DNA of 40,387 nucleotides from an uncultured Chloracidobacterium sp. Lineage in GTDB: Bacteria; Acidobacteriota; Blastocatellia; Chloracidobacteriales; Chloracidobacteriaceae. The translations under genes were made by a program, and so were the position numbers. Location of the stretch: the NCBI GenBank assembly GCA_937966115.1, contig CALCKX010000016.1, positions 1 to 40,387 of the forward strand, written 5' to 3'. The notes under the pieces are model-generated. The model did no database searches. It had not been told where the DNA came from and was given only the letters and a program-made list of their open reading frames with translations. Below are positions 1 through 7,768 of this stretch, piece by piece; position 1 is the first letter of the stretch, and the number at the start of each line of letters is the position of its first letter.

Positions 1-1
1 T

Positions 2-628
2 ATCGCGGTTGGGCTAAACTACCGCGACCATGCCGCCGAGCAGGGCAAAGCGCCTCCGGCCGAGCCGGTTGTCTTTGCCAAGTATGCCAGCGCCGTGACC
101 GGCCATGGCTGGCCAATCGTCCTGCCGCCCAACAGCCGCGAGGTGGACTACGAAGCCGAGCTGGCCGTCGTCATCGGGAAAATGGCCCGTCGGGTCGCGC
201 GGGAGGATGCCTATGCATACGTAGGCGGCTACACGATCCTCAACGACGTCAGCGCCCGCGACATGCAGCGCCAGGACAAGCAGTTCACGCGGGCCAAGTC
301 CTGCGACACCTTCGCGCCGATCGGGCCGTGGCTCGTGACGGCCGACGCCATCCCCGACCCGCAGGCGCTGGACATCCGCCTCACGCTCAACGGGCGCGTC
401 ATGCAAGCATCCAACACGCGGGAGATGATTTTCGACATTCCCTACCTGATCTGGTTCTTATCGCAGGCGATGACGTTAGAGCCGGGCGATGTCATCGCCA
501 CCGGCACGCCCGGCGGCGTCGGCGTTTTTCGTCAGCCGCCCGTTTTCCTCCGGCCCGGCGACGAAGTGGCGATTACCATCGAGCGCATCGGGACGCTCCG
601 CAACCCCGTCATCACGCCGCAGGATTGA
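2..628 (+). CDS. Fumarylacetoacetate hydrolase (FAH) family protein, 5' end outside window
   Basis: The reading frame is open from the first bases of the window, so the start lies upstream; 208 residues are visible. The fragment begins with the family motif AVGLNYRDHAAE and continues with EVDYEAELAVVIGK, which supplies the acidic metal ligands, then LNDVSARDMQ, KSCDTFAPIGPW and TPGGVG. These are typical of the small FAH-fold C-C bond hydrolases and decarboxylases (fumarylpyruvate hydrolase, acylpyruvase, ureidoglycolate-lyase-like), which cleave 2,4-diketo acids using Mg2+ or Mn2+. The exact substrate cannot be read from sequence. It could be fumarylacetoacetate itself, since hppD of tyrosine catabolism lies in the window, but that gene is 18 kb away on the other strand. 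The stop is 3 nt before selA, so the two are probably co-transcribed. Confidence 0.85.
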   Translation: MAVGLNYRDHAAEQGKAPPAEPVVFAKYASAVTGHGWPIVLPPNSREVDYEAELAVVIGKMARRVAREDAYAYVGGYTILNDVSARDMQRQDKQFTRAKSCDTFAPIGPWLVTADAIPDPQALDIRLTLNGRVMQASNTREMIFDIPYLIWFLSQAMTLEPGDVIATGTPGGVGVFRQPPVFLRPGDEVAITIERIGTLRNPVITPQD

Positions 629-631
629 CCG

Positions 632-2050
632 ATGGAAGACGAAAGGCTGCGCGCGCTGCCGTCGGTGGAGCGTCTAGCGCAGGCGCTGGACGCCGACCCA
701 GCCCTGCGCGCCTACCCGCCAGTTGAACGCCGCGCGGCGGCCCGCGCCGCCATTGCCCAGCGCCGCGCCGCGTTGCGCCAGGGAGCTTCCGAAGCCCCGG
801 ACTGCGCCGCGTCGCCGCTTTGGTCGCCCAGCCAGATGTTTGAGCAACTGTGCGCGGCGGCGCGGCAACGCCTGCGCGAAGCGCGGTCGCTGCGTCCGGT
901 TATCAACGCGACGGGCGTGATCCTGCACACCAACCTGGGGCGGGCGCCGTTGCCCCAGGCGGCGCTGGCCGCCATCGCGGAGATTGCTGGCGGCTACGCC
1001 AATCTGGAATACGACCTGACAACCGGCCAGCGCGGCCGGCGCGATGCGCATGGCGAGGCGCTCTGGCAAGAGCTACTCGGCTGCGAGGCGGCAGTGATCG
1101 TCAACAACTGCGCGGCGGCGGTGTGGCTCGTCCTCGATGCGCTGGGGCGGGATGGCGCGGCGCTCATCTCGCGCGGCGAGCTGGTCGAAATCGGCGGCGG
1201 CTTTCGCATCCCTGACATCATGGCGCAGAGCGGCGTCGCGCTGCGGGAAGTCGGGACGACCAACCGCACGCGGCTGTCGGACTACGAAGCGGCGCTCGCG
1301 CCGGACGCGCGCCTCATTGTCCGCGTTCACCAGTCGAACTTTCGCCTGACCGGCTTTACAGCGCGCCCCGCCGTGGCCGAGCTGGCCGGATTCGCGCGGC
1401 GTCACGGCCTCGTTTTGTTTGACGACATTGGCAGCGGGCTGCTGGCGGACCTAACGGCCGACGGCCTGCGCGACGAGCCGCTGCCGGCGCGGGCGCTCGC
1501 CGATGGCGCGGACGTGGTGACCTTTAGCGCCGACAAGCTGCTGGGCGGCCCGCAGGCGGGGGTCATCGCCGGGCGGCGCGACCTCGTCGAGCGCATCCGC
1601 CGCCGGCCGCTGATGCGGATGCTGCGGGCGGATAAGCTGACTTATGCGGCGCTAGAAGCCGCGCTGCGTCTCTATCGGGCGGGCGACTGGGCGGCGATTC
1701 CCGTATTGGCCATGCTGCGCGCCTCGCCCCTGGCGCTCAAGCAGCGGGCGCAGCGCCTGGCGCGGCGATTGCGGCAGCGCATTCCGGCGGACATCTGCCG
1801 GATTGAGCTGGCGCCGGGCGCGTCGGTCATTGGCGGCGGCTGCGCCCCGCACATCGCGTTGCCGACGACGCTGGTAGCCCTGAAGCCGGAACGGCATTCA
1901 TCCGAAGAGCTAACCGCGCGACTGCGGCAGGCGTCGCCGCCGGTCATCGCGCGCGCCGCCGACGGGCGCGTATGGCTCGATCTCCGCGCGGTCTTTCCAA
2001 CCCAGGAAGGAGACCTGGCCAAGGCCGTGGCGGAAAGCCTCGCTTCGTAG
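632..2050 (+). CDS. selA: L-seryl-tRNA(Sec) selenium transferase SelA
   Basis: This 472-residue PLP enzyme converts Ser-tRNA(Sec) to Sec-tRNA(Sec) using selenophosphate. Length matches bacterial SelA (about 460). The N-terminal helical domain (1-80) is followed by the conserved INATGVILHTNLGRAPL (about 91-107), then VNNCAAAVWL, the VGTTNRT loop, FDDIGSG, and the PLP-binding lysine in TFSADKLLGGPQAG (K302). The ATG at 632 lies 3 nt after the upstream stop. No selB, selD, selC tRNA or selenoprotein is recognisable in the window, so the rest of the selenocysteine machinery must be elsewhere if it exists. Identity is strong from the motifs and length; what is unknown is which selenoproteins it serves. 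Confidence 0.93.
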   Translation: MEDERLRALPSVERLAQALDADPALRAYPPVERRAAARAAIAQRRAALRQGASEAPDCAASPLWSPSQMFEQLCAAARQRLREARSLRPVINATGVILHTNLGRAPLPQAALAAIAEIAGGYANLEYDLTTGQRGRRDAHGEALWQELLGCEAAVIVNNCAAAVWLVLDALGRDGAALISRGELVEIGGGFRIPDIMAQSGVALREVGTTNRTRLSDYEAALAPDARLIVRVHQSNFRLTGFTARPAVAELAGFARRHGLVLFDDIGSGLLADLTADGLRDEPLPARALADGADVVTFSADKLLGGPQAGVIAGRRDLVERIRRRPLMRMLRADKLTYAALEAALRLYRAGDWAAIPVLAMLRASPLALKQRAQRLARRLRQRIPADICRIELAPGASVIGGGCAPHIALPTTLVALKPERHSSEELTARLRQASPPVIARAADGRVWLDLRAVFPTQEGDLAKAVAESLAS

Positions 2051-2164
2051 TCGCCCCTCGATGGCGGCCGCCGTCCGTCAAAGAAAGCCCAGTGCGCTCG
2101 AAGCCGCGGCTCGGCTATGCTTGGCGAACGCTAAGCTTCAACGGTCAGGGACTTGCGGTTTTTT

Positions 2165-3436
2165 ATGCGCGCTTTCATTCCCGAACGCTTCGCGCCGCTT
2201 TGCTCGGCGACGGTGATCATTTCGGCGCTGGGCTACTTTGTGGACATTTACGATCTACTGCTGTTCGGCATCGTGCGCGTGCCGAGCTTGCAGGCGCTGG
2301 GCCTGAGCGGACAGCAGCTCCTCGACAACGGCATTCTTCTGCTCGACATGCAGATGGTCGGGCTGCTCATCGGCGGCGTGCTGTGGGGCGTGCTGGGCGA
2401 CAAGCGCGGGCGGCGCTCGGTGCTGTTTGGCTCGATCATGCTCTACTCGGTTGCCAACTTCGCCAATGCCTTCATCATTGAGCTGGCAGGCTGGTTGCCG
2501 GGCGGCGTGACGCCGTTTCAGCTATACGTCGTCCTGCGGTTTCTGGCGGGCGTCGGGCTGGCCGGCGAGCTTGGCGCGGCGGTGACGCTCGTCAGCGAAA
2601 GCCTGCCGAAGGAACTGCGCGGCTATGGCACGGCGATTGTCGCCGGCGTCGGCGTTTCGGGGGCGGTGGTGGCGGCGACGGTCGGCAAGCGCTTCTCGTG
2701 GCAGGTCGCCTACATGAGCGGCGGCATTCTAGGCTTTCTGCTGCTGGCGATGCGCGCTACGCTGCTGGAGTCCAAGCTATTCCACGCGCTCGAAAAGCGG
2801 GAAGTCTCGCGCGGCAACTTCTTTGCGCTCTTTACCAACGCCGACCGCTTCCGGCGCTTCTTCTGCTCGATTCTGATTGGCGTGCCGCTGTGGTTCGCCA
2901 TCGGGATTTTGATTACGCTGTCGCCTGAATTGTCGCGCGAGCTGGACATTGCGGGCGTGACGGCGGCCGACGCCATCAAGTACGCCTATGCCGGGCTGGT
3001 CGTCGGAGACGTGGCCAGCGGGCTGTTGAGTCAGTACTTTCAGAGTCGCAAACGGGTCGTATTCGCCTTCCAGACGCTGACGCTGGCGTTGACCTTCGTC
3101 TATGTCGCCTCGCGGGGGGCGTCGCTGACCTATTTCTACGCCTTGTGCTTCGCGCTGGGCATCGGGGCCGGCTACTGGGCGGTGTTCATCACGATTGCCG
3201 CCGAGCAGTTCGGCACGAACTTGCGCGCCACGGTCGCCACGAGCGCGCCGAACTTCGTCCGGGCGTCAGTGGTGCCGCTGACGCTGGCGCTTCAGTGGCT
3301 CACGCATCACACGGCGCTTGGGTTACTCTACAGCGCCTTGGCGGTCGGGATTGGCTGCGCCCTGCTGGCCTATCTGGCGTTGGCGCTCCTGGAGGAATCC
3401 CACGGCAAGGCGCTCGATTTCGTTGAGGCCACGTAA
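2165..3436 (+). CDS. Major facilitator superfamily (MFS) transporter
   Basis: A polytopic membrane protein of 423 residues from the ATG at 2165. A TTG at 2153 would add 4 residues, but it lies only 2 nt from the AGGG ribosome-binding-like sequence at 2147-2150, so the ATG is preferred. The MFS motif A between TM2 and TM3 is clear (GDKRGRRSVLFGS), about 12 hydrophobic segments can be traced, and the middle loop carries ESKLFHALEKREVSRGNF. The general look (VDIYDLLLFGI in TM1, the long TM1-TM2 loop) resembles the metabolite:H+ symporter / sugar-phosphate-type MFS branch, but the substrate is not predictable. It follows selA after 114 bp, and no functional link to neighbours is evident. Confidence 0.85.
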   Translation: MRAFIPERFAPLCSATVIISALGYFVDIYDLLLFGIVRVPSLQALGLSGQQLLDNGILLLDMQMVGLLIGGVLWGVLGDKRGRRSVLFGSIMLYSVANFANAFIIELAGWLPGGVTPFQLYVVLRFLAGVGLAGELGAAVTLVSESLPKELRGYGTAIVAGVGVSGAVVAATVGKRFSWQVAYMSGGILGFLLLAMRATLLESKLFHALEKREVSRGNFFALFTNADRFRRFFCSILIGVPLWFAIGILITLSPELSRELDIAGVTAADAIKYAYAGLVVGDVASGLLSQYFQSRKRVVFAFQTLTLALTFVYVASRGASLTYFYALCFALGIGAGYWAVFITIAAEQFGTNLRATVATSAPNFVRASVVPLTLALQWLTHHTALGLLYSALAVGIGCALLAYLALALLEESHGKALDFVEAT

Positions 3437-3476
3437 GCCTTTTGATACGCATCCGCCCGTTGACACGCATCCGCTC

Positions 3477-4451
3477 ATGACGCAACCGATTCGCTTTCTT
3501 TCCGGCATTCAGCCTTCAGGCCGGCTGCACCTGGGGAACTACTTTGGCGCCATCGCCCAGCACATCGCGCTCCAGAGCGAGGGCGAGGCGCTTTATTTCA
3601 TCGCCAACTACCATGCGCTGACAACGGTCAATGACGCAACGCAGTTGCGCGAATTGACGCGGGACGTAGCCGCAACCTATCTGGCGCTGGGGCTTGACCC
3701 GCAGCGGGCCACGCTGTTTCGCCAGTCGGACATTCCCGAACTCCATGAACTCGCCTGGCTACTGGCGACAGTGACCGGGATGGGCCTGCTTGAGCGGGCG
3801 CACGCCTACAAGGACAAGGTTGCGCGGGGGGTCCCGGCTAAGGTCGGGCTGTTTTACTACCCGGTGCTGATGGCGGCGGACATCCTGGCCTACCGCTCGA
3901 ACATCGTGCCGGTCGGGGCCGACCAGGCGCAGCACGTCGAAATGACGCGCGATATGGCGGGCTACTTCAACCATGCGTACGGCGAGACGTTTGTCTTGCC
4001 GGAAGCGCGCGTCAGCGAGGCGGCCAGCGTCGTGCCCGGCACGGACGGTCAGAAAATGAGCAAATCCTACGGCAACGCGATTGAGCTGTTCGCCGATGAC
4101 GGGGCGCTCAAAAAGGCCGTGATGGGCATTGTCACTGACTCGGCGCCGGTTGACGCCCCGAAGGACCCGACCAAAAACGTCATTTTTCAACTCTACGCCC
4201 TGGCGGCGTCGCCCGCCGAAGCCGCGGCGATGGCGGAGGCTTTTCGCGCCGGCGGTTACGGCTATGGGGAGGCGAAGAAAGCGCTGCTGGCCAAGCTCAA
4301 AGAGCGATTCGGCCCGGCGCGCGACCGCTACCGCGAGTGGCTAAAGCGCCCGGATGATCTGGAAGATGTCTTGCGCGCCGGCGCGACTCGCGCGCGGCAG
4401 GTCGCGCTGGCGACGATTGACGCCGCGCGGCGCGCCTGCGGCATCGCGTGA
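3477..4451 (+). CDS. trpS: Tryptophanyl-tRNA synthetase
   Basis: A class I aminoacyl-tRNA synthetase that charges tRNA(Trp) in the cytoplasm; 324 residues, close to the family norm of about 330. The N-terminus FLSGIQPSGRLHLGNYFGA carries the HIGH-equivalent HLGN, and DGQKMSKSYGNAI carries the KMSKS loop. GADQAQHVEMTRDMA is the conserved Trp-binding region. The ATG at 3477 is chosen because the conserved sequence begins within 5 residues of it; upstream in-frame codons translate to sequence unlike the family and overlap the MFS gene. No good ribosome binding site is visible. The stop overlaps the next gene's GTG start (GTGA), suggesting translational coupling. Confidence 0.96.
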   Translation: MTQPIRFLSGIQPSGRLHLGNYFGAIAQHIALQSEGEALYFIANYHALTTVNDATQLRELTRDVAATYLALGLDPQRATLFRQSDIPELHELAWLLATVTGMGLLERAHAYKDKVARGVPAKVGLFYYPVLMAADILAYRSNIVPVGADQAQHVEMTRDMAGYFNHAYGETFVLPEARVSEAASVVPGTDGQKMSKSYGNAIELFADDGALKKAVMGIVTDSAPVDAPKDPTKNVIFQLYALAASPAEAAAMAEAFRAGGYGYGEAKKALLAKLKERFGPARDRYREWLKRPDDLEDVLRAGATRARQVALATIDAARRACGIA

Positions 4452-5032
4452 CGGGCATGACGCGGGAGCCATCAGCGAGCTGGCAGACGCGCCTCCGCTC
4501 GGCGGCGCAGCGGGCGCGCGTGCCGCTGGGGTTTCTGGTCGCCGTTTTGTTTCTCGCGACCGCGCAACCAGCGCCTGGGCGGATGGTCGCGGGCGCGCTG
4601 CTGGGCGGCATTGGGGTTGCGCTGCGCGCCTGGGCGACCGGGCATCTGCGCAAGGACGAAGCCCTGACGGCGCGGGGTCCCTACCGGCTGACGCGCAACC
4701 CGCTGTATCTCGGCAGTTGGCTTATGACGATGGGGTGTCTGGCGGCGGCGGCGCCGTGGCCGCTGGCGCTTGCCATTGGCGCGCTGTTCGTTGGCATCTA
4801 CTGGCCCGTCATGCGGGCTGAGGAAGCGCACCTGGGGAGGCTTTTCCCGGAAGACTATCCGGCGTATGCCGCTCGCACGCCGTTGTTCCTGCCAAGGTGG
4901 CGCAACCTGGGCGCCGCCTGGCGCGATGGGTTTGACGGGCGGCTCTACTGGCGTCATCGCGAGTATCGAGCGGCGCTGGGGCTGGCGGGCGTCTTTCTGG
5001 CGCTGGGCGCGATATGGCTGTGGCGGCGGTGA
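4448..5032 (+). CDS. Isoprenylcysteine carboxyl methyltransferase (ICMT)/PEMT-like membrane protein
   Basis: An integral membrane protein of 194 residues (GTG start overlapping the trpS stop; an ATG at 4457 is an alternative). Hydrophobic segments flank the conserved cytoplasmic SAM-binding signature GPYRLTRNPLYLGSWL and the C-terminal EEAHLGRLFPEDYPAYAARTP. These match the ICMT/phosphatidylethanolamine N-methyltransferase fold (RNPxYxG and EExxLxxxFGxxYxxY-type motifs). Bacterial members are methyltransferases or related proteins of mostly unknown substrate. A final hydrophobic segment (ALGLAGVFLALGAIWLW) ends the protein. The link to trpS is likely only positional. Confidence 0.8.
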   Translation: MTGMTREPSASWQTRLRSAAQRARVPLGFLVAVLFLATAQPAPGRMVAGALLGGIGVALRAWATGHLRKDEALTARGPYRLTRNPLYLGSWLMTMGCLAAAAPWPLALAIGALFVGIYWPVMRAEEAHLGRLFPEDYPAYAARTPLFLPRWRNLGAAWRDGFDGRLYWRHREYRAALGLAGVFLALGAIWLWRR

Positions 5033-5457
5033 CGCGCCGGCGGCGCTCGCTGGGAAGGTTTCGCCAATCCGCTTTTGGCGCGCGCCAAATCCGCTTTTGG
5101 CAAAGGCGCGCGGCGTCGCCTTGCTCAGGGGCTTGCGCAGAGGATTGTTCAGATCGCCCTGCCGAATCTCAGGCGCTGGCCCGCTCGGTTGGCGGCTACA
5201 GTCGGGAAAGGCGTTCATTCTGGCGCCCCGGCGCGCCTGTCCCTGCGGCATCGCGTTTGCCGCGCAGCGGTTGACGCCGCTTCGCCAGCTTCATCAGACT
5301 TGACTGCCAGGGGGCTTGACCGCCCTGGGAAGCGATGGCGCCACCCAGCGTTTCCCTTGCCAGTCCTTACTCTGCCAGGCGCTTGGCCAAGCGCGCCCGC
5401 GCTTTATCGCCGGCTTTCGAGTCGGAAAGGCTGGCGCGCCCAAGGCGTGCCAATCGA
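5033..5457 (+). other. Gene-free 425-bp interval with repeats
   Basis: No convincing gene lies between the ICMT-like gene and rfaE1. The open frames here are Arg/Ala/Pro-rich translations with no family motifs. The first 70 bases hold the palindrome and direct repeats described separately; the remainder is GC-rich with several copies of the word GGCGCGCC (for example near 5233 and 5435). A decayed gene, untranslated leader or small RNA cannot be excluded. Confidence 0.5.
5063..5101. repeat. Direct repeats around a 16-bp perfect palindrome
   Basis: AATCCGCTTTTGGC occurs at 5066-5079 and again at 5088-5101. Between and overlapping them is the perfect palindrome TTTGGCGCGCGCCAAA at 5074-5089. 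Each repeat copy with its preceding bases also forms a short hairpin (GCCAA...TTGGC). The element begins 31 bp downstream of the ICMT-like stop codon. It could act as a transcript 3' end or a protein-binding site; there is no U-tract to make it a standard terminator. Confidence 0.6.
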
Positions 5458-6456
5458 ATGAACCAGCGTGAACGCGAACAAGCCATCGCCGCCTTAGCCG
5501 GGCAGCGCATCCTGGTGCTGGGCGATGTCATGCTAGATGAGTTCTTCTGGGGCAGCGCCCGCCGCATCGCCCCTGAGGCGCCCGTTCCGGTGGTTGAAAT
5601 CGAGCGCGAAAGCTATGTTTTGGGCGGCGCGGCCAACGTTGCCGCCAATATCCGCGCGCTTGGCGGCGTGCCGCTCGTCGTTGGCGTCGTCGGAGATGAC
5701 CTGGCCGCCGAACACCTGCGCGACGCCCTGCTGCGGTGGCACCTCGAATGGCACGGGCTGGTCGTGGACCCCGACCGCCCGACCACGCGCAAGACGCGCG
5801 TCATGGTCAATGCCCACCAGATGGCCCGCTTCGACCGCGAATCCCGGCAGCCGATTGCTAAATCCATCGAAGCCGCCATCATCGCCAAAGTGGAGGAATG
5901 GCTGCCGCAGGTCGCGGCGGTCGCCGTTTCAGACTATGACAAAGGCGCGCTCACGCCGCGCGTTCTCCGGCAGGCGCTCGTGGCGGCCCGCCGGCGCGGG
6001 CTGCCGGTCGCGCTCGACCCCAAGCCGGCGCGCTTCGCCCGCTATCAGCCGGTGACCATCGTCACGCCTAACCACCACGAAGCGGCTGCCGTCGCCCAGT
6101 CGCCGATCACTGACGACGCCTCGCTCGGCGGGGTCTGTCGGCGCCTGTCGGCGATGCTGGGCGATGCCCATATCCTCGTGACGCGCGGCGAGGCCGGCAT
6201 GACGCTTTATGAAGCCGCCGGCCGCCTGCGGCACATCCCGGCGGCAGCGCGCGAGGTCTATGATGTCACCGGCGCCGGCGATACGGTGCTGGCGACCCTG
6301 ACGCTCGGCCTAGGCGCGGGACTGTCGCTGCGCCACTCCGCGGAACTCGCCAATCGCGCCGCCGGGGTCGTGGTCGGCAAGCTCGGCACCGCCACGGCTC
6401 GCCCCGACGAGCTGCTGGCCGGCCAAGCCCGCGTCGCGCGCCGCCCGGCGCGTTGA
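5458..6456 (+). CDS. rfaE1: D-glycero-beta-D-manno-heptose-7-phosphate kinase (RfaE1/HldE kinase domain)
   Basis: A PfkB/ribokinase-family sugar kinase of 332 residues from the ATG at 5458. The N-terminal family region runs RILVLGDVMLDEFFWGSARRI, then PEAPVPVVEIE and GGAANVAANIRALGG. The C-terminal catalytic anion hole with its Asp base is DVTGAGDTVLATLTLGLG. This pattern is diagnostic of the RfaE domain I, which phosphorylates heptose-7-phosphate at C1 on the route to ADP-heptose for LPS. The protein ends after the kinase domain, so the cytidylyltransferase-like domain II of HldE is not fused here and must be separate. Longer upstream in-frame starts (5335) add a non-conserved basic stretch and are rejected. 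Confidence 0.9.
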   Translation: MNQREREQAIAALAGQRILVLGDVMLDEFFWGSARRIAPEAPVPVVEIERESYVLGGAANVAANIRALGGVPLVVGVVGDDLAAEHLRDALLRWHLEWHGLVVDPDRPTTRKTRVMVNAHQMARFDRESRQPIAKSIEAAIIAKVEEWLPQVAAVAVSDYDKGALTPRVLRQALVAARRRGLPVALDPKPARFARYQPVTIVTPNHHEAAAVAQSPITDDASLGGVCRRLSAMLGDAHILVTRGEAGMTLYEAAGRLRHIPAAAREVYDVTGAGDTVLATLTLGLGAGLSLRHSAELANRAAGVVVGKLGTATARPDELLAGQARVARRPAR

Positions 6457-6482
6457 CCGCTCGCGCAGGCTTTTGTTATGGT
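6453..6482 (+). promoter_or_regulatory. Possible sigma-70-type promoter upstream of gltA
   Basis: TTGACC (6453-6458) and TATGGT (6477-6482) are separated by 18 bp, about 130 bp before the citrate synthase start. The match is partial and untested. The 157-bp intergenic interval suggests gltA has its own promoter. Confidence 0.3.
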
Positions 6483-6613
6483 CCTCACACTTCGGCAGCG
6501 GCCCGCCATTGGAATCACTCCGTTCAAATCTCCCCCTTCGGTCGGGTTGAGTTGCGAGACATAGCGGCCGGCAGCCGCGCGTACTACTATTCTCACTCTC
6601 CAAAGGAGCGGAC

Positions 6614-7741
6614 ATGGCGCACGAGGATTTTGTCAAAGGGCTGGAGGGCGTGTTGGCGGCGCAATCCTCAATTTGCTTCATCGATGGCGCGGCTGGTCGC
6701 CTGGCATACCGCGGGATTGATATTCAGGACCTGGCTGAGCGCTCGACATTTGAGGAAACGGCCTATTTCTTGCTTTTCGGCAGCCTGCCCAAGCAGGCGG
6801 AGCTGGACGCTTTCATCAAGCAGGTGCAGGCGGAGCGCGGCGTGCCGGCGGAAATCTACGCCCTGCTCCGCGCCCTGCCGACGACCGCCACGCCCATGGA
6901 GGCGCTGCGGACGGCGACTTCGGCGCTCTCGGCCTATGATCCGGACGGTCGCGACAACAGCGACGCCGCCAACCTGCGCAAGGCGGTGCGGCTGCTAGGG
7001 CAGATGACCACGCTGACCACCGCCTATGACCGGATTCGGCGCGGGCTGGAGCCGATTGTCCCCGATCCGTCGCTGACGATGGCGGAAAGCTTTCTCTACG
7101 GGCTGACCGGCGAGAAGCCGCATCCGTCAAGCGCGCGGGTCTTCGATGTGTGCCTCATCCTGCACGCTGACCACGAGCTGAACGCTTCCACGTTCGCGGC
7201 GCGGGTGATCGCGTCCACGCTTTCCGACGTTCACGCCGCCGCGACCGGCGCGATTGGCGCGCTGGCCGGCTCGCTCCACGGCGGGGCGAATCAGCGCGTG
7301 CTGGAAATGCTGCTGGAGATTGGCGAGCTGGATAAGGTCGAGGCCTACGTGGACAACCTCTTCGCCAACAAGAAGAAAATCATGGGCTTCGGTCACCGCG
7401 TCTATCGAACGATGGATCCGCGCGCGACCGTGCTGCGCAAGTTCGCCAAGCAGCTTGGCGAGGATATCGGCAATACCAAGTGGTATGAAATGGCCGAGCG
7501 CATCGAGCAGCTCGCCTTTGCGCGCAAGAAGCTCTATCCGAACGTGGACTTCTTCTCGGCGCCGGTCTTTTACACGCTCAACATTCCGGCGGATTTGTTC
7601 ACGCCGATTTTCGCGTGCAGCCGCATTTCAGGCTGGGTGGCGCATACGGTGGAGCAGTTGCGCGACAACCGCCTCATTCGCCCCCTGGCGCTTTACACCG
7701 GCGCGGAGAAGGCGGAGTACATTCCGATCTCCGAGCGATAG
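6614..7741 (+). CDS. gltA: Citrate synthase
   Basis: Condenses acetyl-CoA and oxaloacetate into citrate at the entry of the TCA cycle. The 375-residue length fits the short bacterial/archaeal citrate synthase/methylcitrate synthase type without the Gram-negative N-terminal domain. The catalytic residues are visible: His in GSLHGGANQRVLEML, His in MGFGHRVYRTMDPRA and Asp in NVDFFSAPVFY. The N-terminus shows AYRGIDIQDLAERSTFEE. A strong Shine-Dalgarno (AAAGGAG at 6602-6608) precedes the ATG at 6614. 2-Methylcitrate synthase activity cannot be excluded from sequence, but no prp genes are nearby. Confidence 0.92.
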   Translation: MAHEDFVKGLEGVLAAQSSICFIDGAAGRLAYRGIDIQDLAERSTFEETAYFLLFGSLPKQAELDAFIKQVQAERGVPAEIYALLRALPTTATPMEALRTATSALSAYDPDGRDNSDAANLRKAVRLLGQMTTLTTAYDRIRRGLEPIVPDPSLTMAESFLYGLTGEKPHPSSARVFDVCLILHADHELNASTFAARVIASTLSDVHAAATGAIGALAGSLHGGANQRVLEMLLEIGELDKVEAYVDNLFANKKKIMGFGHRVYRTMDPRATVLRKFAKQLGEDIGNTKWYEMAERIEQLAFARKKLYPNVDFFSAPVFYTLNIPADLFTPIFACSRISGWVAHTVEQLRDNRLIRPLALYTGAEKAEYIPISER

Positions 7742-7768
7742 GCTGCGCGAGACGGGGGCGCGCCTGCG

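Noticed and set aside
632-4451. Selenoprotein reading through an in-frame UGA near selA.
   Set aside because: The genes around selA have complete family-length frames ending at their normal stops; no gene appeared to be split by a UGA.
6515-6545. GTTCAAATC in the gltA upstream region, resembling a tRNA T-loop.
   Set aside because: The flanking bases do not form a T-stem and no acceptor, D or anticodon arms can be found.
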